A DNA stretch of 64,000 nt, from assembly GCA_000711775.1 (NCBI GenBank), contig ARYC01001235.1, positions 1 through 64,000 on the forward strand. The letters are read 5' to 3'. Shown piece by piece: positions 48,601-61,086 of the stretch. Under the pieces are notes generated by a model. That model saw only the letters and a program-made list of their open reading frames with translations. It searched no databases and was not told the origin of the DNA. Made by a program: the position numbers and the translations under genes. Source of the DNA: Oxytricha trifallax (lineage: Eukaryota > Ciliophora > Spirotrichea > Sporadotrichida > Oxytrichidae). Within the stretch, counting starts at the first letter, position 1. Each line of letters opens with the position of its first letter.

Positions 48601-48870
48601 GTATCAAATTTTTTTTTAAAAAATTTGTTTGAGAAAGGCAATTAAATTTAAATTTACATAAACAATGATTTTTCCCAATTATATATATATCCGTTCAAAT
48701 GCAAGACTGACAAAAATGTAAATATTTACTTCAAAATATGTTGCATTTAAATTAATATTGTAAAATAATATAATAAAAAATAAATTTCCTAATTGTCAAT
48801 TTAGTAACTATCAGAATATGATTGTAAATCTCCATATTATTTGAAATCATAGACCAAATATTTTTATGAG
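45628..48870 (-). CDS. P2: atypical kinase-like gene in pieces
   Basis: Pieces down the minus strand: 48870-48650 (YGDLQSYSDSYQIDNQEI; ILKQIFTFLSVLHLNGY); 46745-46385 (ILLVFNDLTAKNILVS, FND for HRD; VIFCDLETL, DLE for DFG; ITVESLFKQEIGKNQIFEIT); 46075-45628 (GGAYNDFISEPLDIKT; CAFEILISEYLLQGDDEIDY; NPRRLFFGGGRIPLID) ending at TGA 45628-45630. The order and spacing match P1. The gap at 46750-48640 contains a TBE D remnant. The acidic tail of P1 is lacking. Likely a pseudokinase; host function unknown. Confidence 0.7.
46751..48130 (+). mobile_element. TBE-class transposon D, left end and remnant
   Basis: CAAAACTCCAAAGCCCC at 46751-46767 matches the TBE end at 15 of 17 positions and is preceded by AAT. 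About 200 bp in, 46974-47100 encodes IEKLLYKSPLVIIQ and EINFQKQLLDFSS, aligning with the transposase N-terminus of TBE B (IARLIHKSPVTVR; ALNLKRQQLNN). A weak right-end-like stretch is at 48095-48115 (AACCCCAATAAGAACCC) without the outer 17 bases. Sits in a P2 gap. Confidence 0.6.
47150..48640. other. AT-rich DNA within TBE D / P2 gap
   Basis: No coding piece recognised; frames are low-complexity. Confidence 0.4.
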
Positions 48871-49072
48871 TATTTTAATTATAAAATATCAAAATTTTAG
48901 TATAAAAAATATTTTTAATTTTATTTATATATTTCAATTAAAATAATTAAATTGACTTTCTTAACCTTTAAAAATACATGCAACCATTATAAACAAATGA
49001 TACCAGTATTTATTCGATTATCTGATTTCCAAACAAATTTTAAATTTTATAGAAATCAAAAACTTTTGCTTT

Positions 49073-50083
49073 ATTATTGATAAGATAAATAATATTAGGA
49101 AATTAGAGAAATACAAATATACTTAATAATTTATTATAGTAATCTTAACTGCAAATAATAGATGACCGTTTAATTGTATTTTCTTTTAATTAACTTTTAA
49201 TATTGATAAAATAGATAAGAATAGGAAGTTAAGAATCAAGTTTGTGATTTATATTTATTAGTAATTACAACTGCCAGAAATTAGGAGTGCTCTTAATTTT
49301 AATTAGATTTAGATTTAATATTAAATTAATTTTTAATCAAAAATATAATAAGTGCTCTAGTAGTCTGGCAGGGTCTTTAGCAGACCATTTTTAATTATAT
49401 TTAGAAATTGCGAAATATTTGATGTTTTTCTATAATGAATGTAAAAGTTAGGCACACTCTTGCTGCTTAAAGTTATTATATGAAATCACACCTCTTCTTT
49501 GCTATAGAGTGATCTGACAAGTGTCAAGCGCGGTTTGTGCTTCATCTCCTGCTTAGAATTTCCTTTCTATTAATATGGCTTTTCAGTTGTTCGACAACAT
49601 TTTTATGTGCTGCGTTAATCATAACGCTGACTATAAAACATTTTATGAAAATGGTGGGGTACGTACAGATAATAAACCAGCGAGAGAGGGAGAGATACAC
49701 TTGAGTAGATAGTTAAATGTTAATATCTTTTCATCTTTAATAATGATATTTCTAAAAATAATTAAAAATGGTCTGCTAAAGACCCTGCCAGACTACTAGA
49801 GCACTTATTATATTTTTGATTAAAAATTAATTTAATATTAAATCTAAATCTAATTAAAATTAAGAGCACTCCTAATTTCTGGCAGTTGTAATTACTAATA
49901 AATATAAATCACAAACTTGATTCTTAACTTCCTATTCTTATCTATTTTATCAATATTAAAAGTTAATTAAAAGAAAATACAATTAAACGGTCATCTATTA
50001 TTTGCAGTTAAGATTACTATAATAAATTATTAAGTATATTTGTATTTCTCTAATTTCCTAATATTATTTATTTTATCAATAAT
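49073..50083. mobile_element. Foldback element, family iota
   Basis: Arms of about 325 bp, outer edge ATTATTGATAAGATAAATAA. The inner arm has GTGCTCTAGTAGTCTGGCAG and the outer-middle part AACTGCCAGAAATTAG, which echoes AACTGCCACTAATTAG in the SF3-helicase foldback (41157-42714), so the two may be related. The GC-richer loop (49440-49760) has short open frames on both strands (plus: MAFQLFDNIFMCCVNHNADY; minus: INAAHKNVVEQLKSHINRKE) with no recognised motif. Confidence 0.8.
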
Positions 50084-50699
50084 CAAAATATCAATATTAA
50101 ATTATTATTTTCTAATAAGATTTAAATATTAAATTTAATTAGTCTCGTTCCATTAAAAAATTTTGACAAAATAGTTATCACTCCAAATGTTAACTCTGGT
50201 ATAAAGTTTATGACGAGAAAGTCGGATATTTTGCTAAAATCTTTTTTTATATGATTGAAAATTAATATTTTATATTCCTTAATTCATAATTTATATAATA
50301 ATTTTTATAATTTAAATTTTGCTAATTTTTCTAGATCTTATAAAGAATTTTATTTGCTAAGTTTAATTAATAGTTTTGCTGATTAGTATTATAGATCATT
50401 GAATATTTTTAAATAAAATAATTATTTTTATAATCTATTTTTAAATTATCAGATTTCTGTAAAATTAAAGTAAGTTAGTTTTATTTGTATAAGTTTAAAA
50501 ATTGATCATATTGCTTTCATTCAATACTTTTGCAAAATACATTCCCATAGTAGATGCAAATTAATTAGTAATTTATTTATTAAATGACTTAATTTATTTT
50601 TATTATTTTTACTTATTTAATATCTAAAATTGTGACTGGTAAAAGAATATCAATTTGAATATAAGATTTTATGAAATATAAAGATTTTATTGGGATATT
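50084..50699. other. AT-rich spacer, nothing recognised
   Basis: Low-complexity DNA between two mobile elements. Confidence 0.4.
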
Positions 50700-51897
50700 A
50701 AAAACCCCAAAACACCTTAATGAGTTTTATTTGTGTTTTGATTGAAAAAAGTAATGTTAGGGATGAGGGTTCATTTGAGTTAAGAATTATATGAACTCTG
50801 GTTTTGAAAATAAGAAAGATTTTTAAGGCCAATTATTTTATAATCTACTTAAATGCTCTCATATTAATTTTCATGTTATAGTATTTTGATTTGAAAAAAT
50901 AATTTAGAGAGAAATTTTTCCCTATTTTACATTATTTTAAATGTTATCACTTTTACTGATTGTTCTTATGAAATTTGGTGATTCTATCATTTCAAAAAAA
51001 TTATATTTTTTGCACAAATATTTTTAAAGTTTTTTTATAAAACTATTTTTTTCAAATCAATTTAATACTTTTATTTCTCTTAGATTGCATTCTTAATAAT
51101 CATATTTATATCCAATACAAACAAAAATTTGGTAACATTAGTAAAATGTAATTAAACATATGCCAAAATCAGTGGTTTTAAGGTTATTGATATCCACATT
51201 CATGTAATGTTTTAGTTCTTGAAGTATAATAAATGGATATCAATCTTTAAATTGTATGTTTATAATTTCTATAAATTTTAGGGCATCTTATAGGAGATCA
51301 ACCCGGAAAAGAGTAATGGAGAAAGTAAATGAAAATTGTAAAATATTTCAGAAATAGATTATCATTTAACCAATTATATTCCATTAAATTAGCACTAAAT
51401 TTGTTTAACTTAATTAGTACTGGTACTAAATCAGTTTTATTTTAATTGCTACCAATTTAGTAGTACCTAAACTTATTATCACCTATTTTTAATCTAATAG
51501 AGTTTTAATGGAAAAGTTCCTATCTGATTCAAAACTTTATTGGAACGATGTACTAAATTATTAAATTTATATTGTTACCAAATAATTTTTAAAAAATGGA
51601 ATCTCAAGAAATTATAAGAAGTAGTTTTCATAAAATAAAAATAGTTTAATTAAGTAAGTAAACAAACAAAAAATAAACTATCATTTAAAATTTATTAGTG
51701 ATTTATTCTACATTACATTTATAAAGATATTGATATTGGAGATGAAAAATATAAAGAAATAAGAATCTCCACTAAAAAAAATAAATCGCATTGAATCTAA
51801 CAACAAATTTTAAATTAATAAAATGTAACCTTATCCCCAATATTACCTTCATCAATCAAAACACTAATAAAACTCATTAAGGATTTATGGGGTCTTG
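50700..51897. mobile_element. Short non-autonomous TBE derivative (MITE)
   Basis: Ends AAAAACCCCAAAACACC (15 of 17 to the TBE end) and, inverted, CAAGACCCCATAAATCC (13 of 17). The next 60 bases on each side match each other (CTTAATGAGTTTTAT, then TGTTTTGATTGA, then TAATGTTAGGGAT or TAATATTGGGGAT). ATT precedes the left end; the right flank has no matching ATT. The 1.2-kb interior is AT-rich and without TBE genes. Confidence 0.8.
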
Positions 51898-52297
51898 TTC
51901 CAAGATAAGTAATTAATTTCTTAATTTTCTAATATTTTCTCTTTAAATACAAAATATTTAATAATTTTGTAATATCTACCTCTCAAAATTAATTTCAATC
52001 TTTCCAGATATAAGATTCTATAAATTAAATTTGTTTAGTTTCAGAAAGAATTATGTACAAACTTTTATATCATTACCATAGAAATAATTATAAATTACAT
52101 TCCACTTTTTTCGATATTTTTGTTTATTTGTTTGAAGAACTCTAAACATTAAACATGACATGTTAGATAATTTTTTTATTTCTTTTTTAAAACTCATAAT
52201 ACTATTTATCAAATTACTGCAGGAAACATTCCCCAAATTTTGAATATAAATAATTTATTTTGAAATTATTAAATAATTTAATCTTATAAAAAACTTT

Positions 52298-55200
52298 CGA
52301 TTACATAGCGCCAGAATTAGCTCATTTGAAATACAACAACTTTGTAGACATTTACTCTATGGGAATATCTATACTCTAGATAGCTAATAGGAAACACTCA
52401 AAACACATGACATACACAAATGAGTTTCAAACATTTGCCCCATATTACTCTTATCAGTTCAACGATCTGATATGGAAAATATTAACAAACTAAAAATAAA
52501 TATATCAATTTAGTTTTACGATTAGTAAGAATAAAAATAAATGATTGATTTAATCATTTATATTCTCTAATGTTGAATGAAAATCCAAAAACTAGACCAA
52601 CTGCTTTCTAATTAATAAGTCTTGACTACCTCTCTTCAACCAAGCCTATTTAAGATTATTTTAATACTCTGGGCTCTATAGACTCAGCTTACTGCATGAT
52701 AAGTAAAAGTCTCTCAATAGTTTCTTACCATATTAGCAAACAACAAAGAGATAATCACAGTTATTTATACATGCACGAACTAGAAACATTAATCAAACAA
52801 ATTGATTAACTCAAATTCAAAATGAATAATTATCAATTCCATGCAAAGGCTTATTTAAAAAACCAAAAAAATAGAATTTTTATTAAGATATCATTCTCAC
52901 TAATTTGTATTAATAATTAAAGAGAAATTCATTAATAATATTTAATAATTATAGTATTTATTGGGAAGAACAGTGTCCAAGATATGATTATAAGCTGATA
53001 AAAAAGTATAATTAAGATTTCAATAGACCTGATCAAACCACTAAAATTATAGTGAATTTTTGGGGTGGAGAGTTTCCTCCCTATACATAAAAATATTTAA
53101 TTTTCATATTTTTCTAAGAATATTTTTCATAAATTCTGATGGAATTTATTCATAAAATATCATTACAAGCTTGATAAGAATTCAAATTAAAAGAAATTCA
53201 TTTTAATTATTAATAAAAAACAATTATTTAGCATTTTATTTTATTAAAAATTTTGATATATATTATTTTTACACCTTGAAATTAAAAATTATTAAAAGTT
53301 GTTTAGTAAATGGTAATTGTAATTAAAATTTTTATGTTTCAAATATTATATATGCCAAAACATATTAAAATTAAATGCAGGGTCAGGAAACTTCCCCCAT
53401 AATTTTTTTATTTAAGAAAATATTTAAAATCAAAATATATAAGTGTTTTTTAATATTATAATTAAATTATATTTTGACAAACTTACAAATAGATTAAAAT
53501 TTATTTTATTTTATTTTTCTTTAAGATGCTTTTTTTAATAATAAAGTATTTATTCGTCTTTTTTTCTTTCTATGAAACCATGATTAATTTTAAGATTTAT
53601 AAAAAGAATAAATATTTCTCATAAAGAATCCAATTTGATTTAATATTAAAATTGTTTGATATCATATAAAGTTATATTATTAATATTTTATTCATTAATC
53701 AAATTAAATAAAATAAAAACGTCGTAATATATCCAAAGTTGATAACATTTATAAATATTTGCGAAGCAACTAAGATTTTTTAAAAATGCTAAGAATATTA
53801 GCTATAATAATAATCATAAATAATTTATTATATTATTAGTTCAGTGAGTTATCCTTTAGTTATAAACATTTAAATACAGTATAATTTTTAAAATTGCATA
53901 AATATCTGATCTTGATTATAATCAGCAAAATCAGAATTAAGCCTAAATAATTCAACAATATTTCCTTTTTATTACATACAATTTTTATACAATAAATAAA
54001 AATTATTAAAAACTTAAAATAAATATATTAAGATAAACAGGATTTCGATGCTAACGGATTATTCGGATAAAATGATCCAAACTATAAAGATGGAAAATTT
54101 ATCTATAGTAGAATTAGAAATGATTAATATAGAGATAAACCATTATTGAATAATTGAAATTTTTAATAGAGGAATTTTTAAATTAGACACTTTTACACTA
54201 ATTAAAATAAATAAAATTATTACAGAAAGTTAAACTATTGTGGTAATTTATGCATAAAAATATAAATTGGAAATTTAAAGATTTTCAATTTAATTGGCAT
54301 CAATCGAAGATAATTTAAGGTAGTCGAACACTCTATTATCACGAACGTAAAAGTGCTAAATAAATTATAAAAATTGACTTTTTCTCTCATTATAATCTTT
54401 TTACATATTTAATAATATATCTTATTAAATGATAATATTTCAGTATAATTAATTTGATAAGCCTTATATAATCTATTTATAAAAAATTAAAAATAAACTT
54501 TGATATGCTATTTTTTTATTAAAGTCGATTAATATTTTATTAATTTAGCAAACTATATCTCTCGATATTTATTTATTATTAAATTTTCCAATTTTAATCC
54601 ATCATTGCAATTTGTTTAAATATAATCTAAAAATAGTATGGACATTAAAAGATACATTTGACACTTCAACTATTGTTAATGAAAACACAGAAGATAACGA
54701 TTTAGACTATTAAAGTTACTTCATGCAGGTTGATAAGGTGATAAGTTATGATATTTAAGATTCTCACATGTTTAATAGAGAAGAAAAAAAGAGACTATGG
54801 TTGCAAGATTCGTAAGAATATTTAAAGAATGAACTCAAAAACTTAAAGATCGCTATAAGTTATTGATTGTATTATTAACTATAATATTAATTTTACTAGC
54901 GGGATGGTAGACGATGTAAAGACAAAATGCTTGGACATTGTGATTCTTAGCATCATTTTAAATATTTACTAATAATATATTCTTATTTTCTCACTAAATC
55001 CATATTTAATATATAAATCTATATTTACTAACAAAATCCTTAGCATTCTTTAGTTTGACAAAAGGAAAGACATTGCGGCAAATATTGTTGATTAGTTATT
55101 TCTGCATGTAAAAAAAATGCATTGGTGTTGCCTTGTGGGTCAATATCAAATTTCCTACAATTTTTATATTGACCCATTACACTTTTTAGATCTGGAGTAT

Positions 55201-55353
55201 TTTGGGTATAAAGTGGCAGTGTTCGTTGAAAATTACAGTATTTTTTCGAGAATAAAAGTGGAAGATGTAAGATAATTTGTTGCAAAACAGAAAGCTCTAG
55301 AAGATTAAATTATTTAGCAACAAGTTATAAGTTTACAGATTAACAACAATTGA
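52298..55353 (+). CDS. KB: C-terminal half of a kinase/dynein-light-chain gene
   Basis: Paralog of KA in the same order: 52298-52480 (DYIAPELAHLKYNNFVDIYS; SILQIANRKHSKHMTY); 52570-52850 (LNENPKTRPTAFQLISLDYL, and contiguous helical ELETLIKQIDQLKFKMNNYQ, split in KA); 52958-53045 (CPRYDYKLIKKYNQDFNRP); 54040-54142 (GLFGQNDPNYKDGKFIYSRI, joined to the previous piece in KA); 54632-54860 (HMFNREEKKRLWLQDSQEYL); a likely GT-AG intron; 54897-54960 GMVDDVKTKCLDIVILSI; 55050-55353 dynein light chain core (IAANIVDQLFLHVKKMHWCC, then LVGQYQIS, LEYFGYKVAVFVENY). TGA 55351-55353. Starts with pointer CGATTACATA. Confidence 0.8.
53055..53400. mobile_element. Small foldback element, family kappa, copy 2
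   Basis: Edges TTTTTGGGGTGGAGAGTTTC and, inverted, CAGGAAACTTCCCCCATAA; related ends bound 60520-61838. Lies in the KB gap absent from KA. Confidence 0.55.
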
Positions 55354-55507
55354 TAAATCTTTTTAAAAAAAATATTTCTCAATAATTTAATAACTATTGT
55401 ATCATATCTAAGAGAATAAAATTTTATCATTGTTAGTAACAGTAAATAAACTAAAGTTTTTCTCAAATATATTTTTATTGTAATTTTAAAATATAATTAA
55501 CTTATAT

Positions 55508-55623
55508 TACTTGTCCAGGCATGTTCTTCTCAATGTAGCTGAGGAGGTTTCATAATCATGAAGGGGAACACCATGCAGAACTCGTCATTAGTATTCACAA
55601 AGCAGTCAACACTCTTGCAAAAA
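55508..55623 (-). CDS. KB-type kinase pieces 2 and 4
   Basis: CKSVDCFVNTNDEFCMVFPF (piece 2), a 12-base AT filler, then [11 protein letters not shown] (piece 4), ending GCCTGGACAA, the pointer shared with piece 5 at 62535-62594. It begins about 155 bp after the KB stop and points towards it. Piece 6 is not attached here; a fuller, slightly different copy is at 57887-58168, so one of the two may be a duplicate. Confidence 0.7.
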
Positions 55624-55639
55624 TTTCTAACATTTGATT

Positions 55640-56700
55640 AAATTATAATGCGAAAATATATTCGATTATAAGGCATCAAAAGACCATAAATTCATGATAT
55701 TCTAAGATAATTAATAAAAAAAGTAAATCCTAGCACAGTTAAATGAATAATTCCTAAAAAATTACTATTGTATTCATTAGAAATACCTCAAATTTTAAAT
55801 ATAATTATGATTTTTATGAGTCTCAAGAATGAACAAATTAAGAAGGATAAATCATATTGATTAGTTCAATTTTAATAAGGCTAGACTATTATCTTAATAA
55901 AATGTAAAATTATTGTAAAAAAAAGATATTCTAAAAGAATTAATAAATTGATGAATACAATTAGATTTGAGTCTTTGAATCATGATAAATAAATTTAATT
56001 TTTATTTGTTTTTATATTCTTTTAGTTAAAAAAACTAGTCTTAAAAATTTAATTTTAATTGTTAATACTAATTGTTTTTTAAAAAAAAATTTGTGAGTTT
56101 AATTTCTGAGCTACTTATAAGTAAGGAAATATTTTTAAAAATATCTATAATTTCAAAACTGTTGCATCCACGCTTTTTATTGAGTAAAAAAAAATTTAGT
56201 TCTACATTAACTATTTATGCAATAAATCATCCTTTAATGTAAATTTGTAATTGTTATATAAGTGAATTTATAAAAAGTTTAAATGACTTTTATTAATTTA
56301 TTTTTCTTTCAATAATTAAATTTCGTTTTATTTTAAAATTAATTAATAAACATTATTATTATGCAATACTATGAAATTAGAAAATTATAACCTTTTAAAT
56401 AGTCACTTTATCACTAAATGATTTAAAGATGGTTAGAAGAGGTTCATGAGTCTTTTTTACTTAGGTGCTAGTCAGCAGAGATTATTATCCTATTATTATA
56501 CATTATAGAGTTTTAAAAATTTCTATTAGATTGGTATTCTTCCTTTAATAGATTTATTTACCAAGTTATAAAAAGCAAAAAGAAGATGATTCTAACTCAT
56601 TCAAAAAATTCAAGATTTGACTAAAAAAGTCTATAATGAGTTATTTATTACATTATAATTTTTTTTAATTGTTCTATAGCTGCGTAGGGATTATTAGCTT
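55640..56700. other. AT-rich region, nothing recognised
   Basis: No supported frame, repeat or GC-rich patch. Confidence 0.4.
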
Positions 56701-56703
56701 CAA

Positions 56704-57497
56704 GGGGGGTCTAAGTCGGTGCAAAATTTTTTTCAAAATCCTAAGTCGGTGCAAAATTTTTCTCTCCAAAACATCAAAATCTCTAAGTCGGTGCATAATC
56801 AATTTTTGACATTATTGATATATTTTATCATCCTACCCCACATAAAAAGTATCATTATTAACTAAAATTTATGTCTCAGCTTCTGAATCGAACTCCTTCA
56901 TGAAATTTCGATCATAAGACACTTATAATATTACTGTGACAGATATTTGTTTAAGTAAAATAAAAAAATAATATTACATATTTTAATATCTAATTAGTAA
57001 GTAAGCAACAAAATTGGGGATTAAAAACATCATAATTATTCGCTAAAATTAATAATGTCTGGCCTTATTATAAATACCATTGGTTCAATTAATTGTCTTT
57101 TTTTAAATACACTAATCAATGTGTACGAATTTTTTAATTCTAGACATCATTAATTTTAGCGAATAATTATGATGTTCTTAATCCCAATTTTGTTGCTTAC
57201 TAACTAATTAGATATTAAAATATGAAATATTATTTTTTTATTTTACTTAAACAAATATCTGTCACAGTAATATTATAAGTGTCTTATGATCAAAATTTAA
57301 TGAAGGAGTTCGATTCAGAAGCTGAGACATAAATTTTAGTTAATAATGATACTTTTTATGTGGGGTAGGATGATAAAATATATCAATAATGTCAAAAATT
57401 GATTATGCACCGACTTAGAGATTTTGATGTTTTGGAGAGAAAAATTTTGCACCGACTTAGGATTTTGAAAAAAATTTTGCACCGACTTAGACCCCCC
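56704..57497. mobile_element. Merlin-type MITE, family beta, copy 3
   Basis: GGGGGGTCTAAGTCGGTGCA ends with three CTAAGTCGGTGCA units per arm; arms of about 370 bp. Flanks GCTTCAAG and GCTTTAGG are an imperfect 8-bp duplication (6 of 8). No ORF; the open frame in the right arm is an accident of the repeat. Confidence 0.85.
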
Positions 57498-57883
57498 CGC
57501 TTTAGGACGTTTTAGAATATGTGAGCCGGTTGCAAGCAAGTTTCACTGTTGAACATTTTTAATTAAAATAGAATTTATGAGTTTAAATCTATTTTCTTTA
57601 AAGGATTTGTTTGATTCTCCACTTTTATCAATGGGTGTTTGATGATGTGATTTTTTATAAGAACTTATTTTTTTATGAAAAGTTTCAAAACTCATTCTCA
57701 TAAAAGTTATAATCTTCTTATTTGCTGGTATGATGTATAATTAAGTCGGAATTTATAAATTAATATTCTAATTCATTAAGTATTACCAATATAGATATTA
57801 ATATAGTATTAAAATAGATTATATTTAAATTTGACCCAAAAAATCCCTATAATATTTAATCAAAATATAATTTTATTTTTTTA

Positions 57884-58168
<285 letters not shown>

Positions 58169-58650
58169 ATATAAGTTTTATTATAATTAAATTAAATTCC
58201 GACCAAGAATCCTAAAAATTTCACGATCTATCAAGACCTTCTCTCCCATTCACATAAATTACGCCTTTTCACATTAAATTTTTTATCATTGTTTTCCAAA
58301 CCAGTACCTTTTGACATCTTGATCTCAAATACTTTATATTATATATAAATATTAAATTACAAAATTTATTGATAATTTCTTAATTTTAGTGCCTTTAATA
58401 AGATGATTTTTTAAGATTTGACTAGTTTCACATTATGTCTCAGTATATATATTTAAAATGTAGCCCTAATTATTTTAATAGATAAAATAACTTAACTTGA
58501 TAAAATAAATGAATATTAAATCACATAAGAATTATTATTTTACATAATTTATGATAAAGATTTTAAAAACTAACAAAAATTATATATTTTATGGATGATT
58601 AAAGTCAAACAAGAAATTTTATAAAACATATTTTTGAATAATAATAATAA
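58169..58650. other. AT-rich spacer, nothing recognised
   Basis: No supported feature. Confidence 0.4.
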
Positions 58651-58652
58651 TA

Positions 58653-60195
58653 ATGTGATGACATTGAGGTCTCTGGAGACCCCCAATCAATAATATGTTA
58701 ATATATATATATAAGGGACTAGTCCTTTTATAAGTTCAAGTGTCATAGTTAATTTGGGCATTAACTAATTCACTAAAAATTCTTAATTTTCTTCTCTGTC
58801 ATCTTTTGGAGGCATTTCTTTTTCTTTCTGTTTTCCTTTCTCTGTCTAACTCTGACTTGAAAGGAGGGTTGCTTAATAATAGGAAGAGATAGACCAACGT
58901 GGAATTTTTCTGAGGAGCTTTGATATTTTTCGTAGGTGAGAAGTACTCTCTCTCTTAGATGCTTCTTATTTATAGCTCTCCTTAATATATGGAGCTAAGT
59001 TAGTTTAAAAGAGTTGGATCTCCCATTATTAAAATTATGGGTCCGCTCTTATTTTCTTGGAGTCAATTAGTTTTAATAATAATTTAAATCTAATGTCGTG
59101 TTGCATAATTTGGAACATATTGCTTGATGTTAGAATTTATTGGACTCTATTGGTTTCTAGTAAAATATCAGGTTTAATCCCTTAGTACATAAGTATATGT
59201 ATGTTAGTTATATCTTCTATTGAATCTTTGATCAGATTCTGAGCAGTTTCTGTTCTGTTGGGATTTCTGATTTCATTTTACTTCCTATTTAGTACCTATG
59301 TTTCTTCCTAGTTTTGAGTTTTGGGTGATTCTTCGCATATCTTAAAGCCCAATAGGAGTGATTCCTCTAATATCTTTGTTAGGTAGGTTGCTACTGTTGG
59401 TGTTTGATTCTAAGGTTTTAGGTCACCTTCTAGAACAATTTTGGGAAGTTTAACATTGTTAGAGTTAAAGTAGAATGGTTTGTACTGTTGAGGTTGAGTT
59501 TTTGGAGTTATTGTTGCTTAGTCTCTTGTGTGTGTACCATTGTTGTGTTAGGGTTTATATCTGATGTCCAACATGGGGTTTTGGTTTAGGGGTCTCCGGG
59601 TGATGTGTTTTAAAGCATTCTTTTTTTTGGGACAGCTTGAGATTTCTATAGTATCTTTTCTCGTTCAAGATTTGTTCTCTCTCGAAGGCTAAGTAGGCTT
59701 CTTCCTCGTCTTCATCCTCATCGTCTTCATCATCAGAAATCCAGTCAGATTCTGAACGATGGTTGAGGCTTTGTTTGATTGTTTTAGCTAGGTGGTATTG
59801 TGCAAAGGTGTTTAAGTCTCTATGATAATCTTTGAACTAATTGTCATCGATTAAGACTTGTTTGTAGCTAAATTTATTGTGGTGAGGTTGTATTATCCTT
59901 TAGCACCATTCAAGAGATTGATTAATGGTATGGGCATTTTGTTTGGTTAGTATTTAGTAGTACCTATCGTCCATATCCGATGAGGAGTCTTAGTTGGACT
60001 CTGTGTCTTTTTTGCTTTATACAAATAGCTTTTAGCTGTCTTCAATGAAAATATGTTCGTCTGAAGATTCACTGTCGGTTGCCCAACAGTATTCCCTTTC
60101 TTAGTCCTTAGGGACTAGGTTATGGAGAGAGTTCTAGATAGACCTGGTAAGGATTCGTTACATTATATCCTCAGAGCAAGTTTCGATCTAATTTA
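58653..60195 (-). mobile_element. Z-family element, copy 2
   Basis: GC-richer block ending (minus sense) in TTGATTGGGGGTCTCCAGAG then ACCTCAATGTCATCA, the same 3' motif as Z copy 1. The motif contains a GGTCTC/GAGACC stem. The ORF at 59423-60190 is upstream of it. No matching end at the other side. Confidence 0.5.
59423..60190 (-). CDS. Acidic protein of Z element 2, unassigned
   Basis: Open on the minus strand for about 255 codons under code 6, ending at TGA 59423-59425; no clear ATG at the upstream edge, so probably 5'-partial. Visible stretches: CWATDSESSDEHIFIEDSQK, HHNKFSYKQVLIDDNQFKDY, a run SDDEDDEDEDEEE, then EREQILNEKRYYRNLKL and a Gln/Asn/Thr-rich tail. Many Gln are TAA/TAG. No domain recognised. 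The arrangement around the acidic run resembles 27661-27939. Confidence 0.6.
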
Positions 60196-60360
60196 ATATA
60201 TATTTTTGAATAAATTATGAATATATAATTTTATGATTATTAATTATTGTGAACTATATTACAAGCTACCAATAAAACCATAATTTATAACTTGAAAATT
60301 TAGTGAATTAACAATTAAATAGATGATTATACAAAATACTTTTATAATTATAAAAATTGG

Positions 60361-60485
60361 AAATATCTTAAGAAACCAGCTCATCTTCCTCTTCATCCTT
60401 ATCGTCTTTTTCTTCAAAAATTTTACATTTCCTCTCCTTGTGTAACTATGCGAAGCATCTGCCTTTGACGCCTGTAGTCACCCAG
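60361..60485 (-). CDS. Short coding piece with acidic tail
   Basis: Minus strand: VKGRCFAQLHKERKCKIFEE then KDDKDEEEDELVS. GC-richer than its flanks and bounded by AT-rich DNA, so likely one gene piece (MDS or exon). Parent gene not identified. Confidence 0.45.
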
Positions 60486-60797
60486 GTAAGACTACTAATA
60501 ATAGAAAAATCAAATAAATTTTGGGGGGAAGTTTCCTGCCCCAAACAGTTTCCCTCTCTTTCAGAAGTTTCCTGCCCCCAATATTCAATTTTTAATTGTT
60601 TGTCAATAAAAGCATTAAAACAATTTTTTATAATTCAATTGCATTTAACATTTACTAATCAACTATTAATGATATATAATTGCAAAGAGGATTATTTATT
60701 TTTATCAAATTATAAATTAAAAACAATTCTAAATAAAAGTTTTTTTTTAAATAATCAATTTGATTCTCATTAATATTTTAATTCATTATCAAGGTAG

Positions 60798-61064
60798 ATA
60801 AAACCCCATGATTTTTTTAAGAATTAAGATAGGGGGGTATTTATAAATAATCAAGAATTTAATTTATATTGGCCAGAATCGATTAAAATTAGCGTAAAAA
60901 TAAATACACACACCCTGATTGGTTTAATTTATATGGAAAATTATTTGAGCCAATAGATTTAATAATTGGGCTAATCATTAAAATGTTACGCCAATATAAA
61001 TGAAATTCTTGATTATTTATAAATACCCCCCTATCTTAATTCTTAAAAAAATCATGGGGTTTTA
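60798..61064. repeat. Foldback, family zeta
   Basis: Arms of about 110 bp starting TAAAACCCCATGATTTTTTT and containing TAGGGGGGTATTTATAAATA. The centre (ACCCTGATTGG, GAGCCAATAG, TTGGGCTAA) resembles the centre of epsilon (20478-21289). Confidence 0.75.
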
Positions 61065-61086
61065 TGATATTTTATAATAGAGTATA

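Noticed and set aside
55040..55285. Minus ORF of 81 codons
   Set aside because: Antisense of the KB dynein-light-chain domain.
60438..60773. Plus ORF of 111 codons
   Set aside because: Runs across the edge of a foldback element and opposite a coding piece; product low-complexity.
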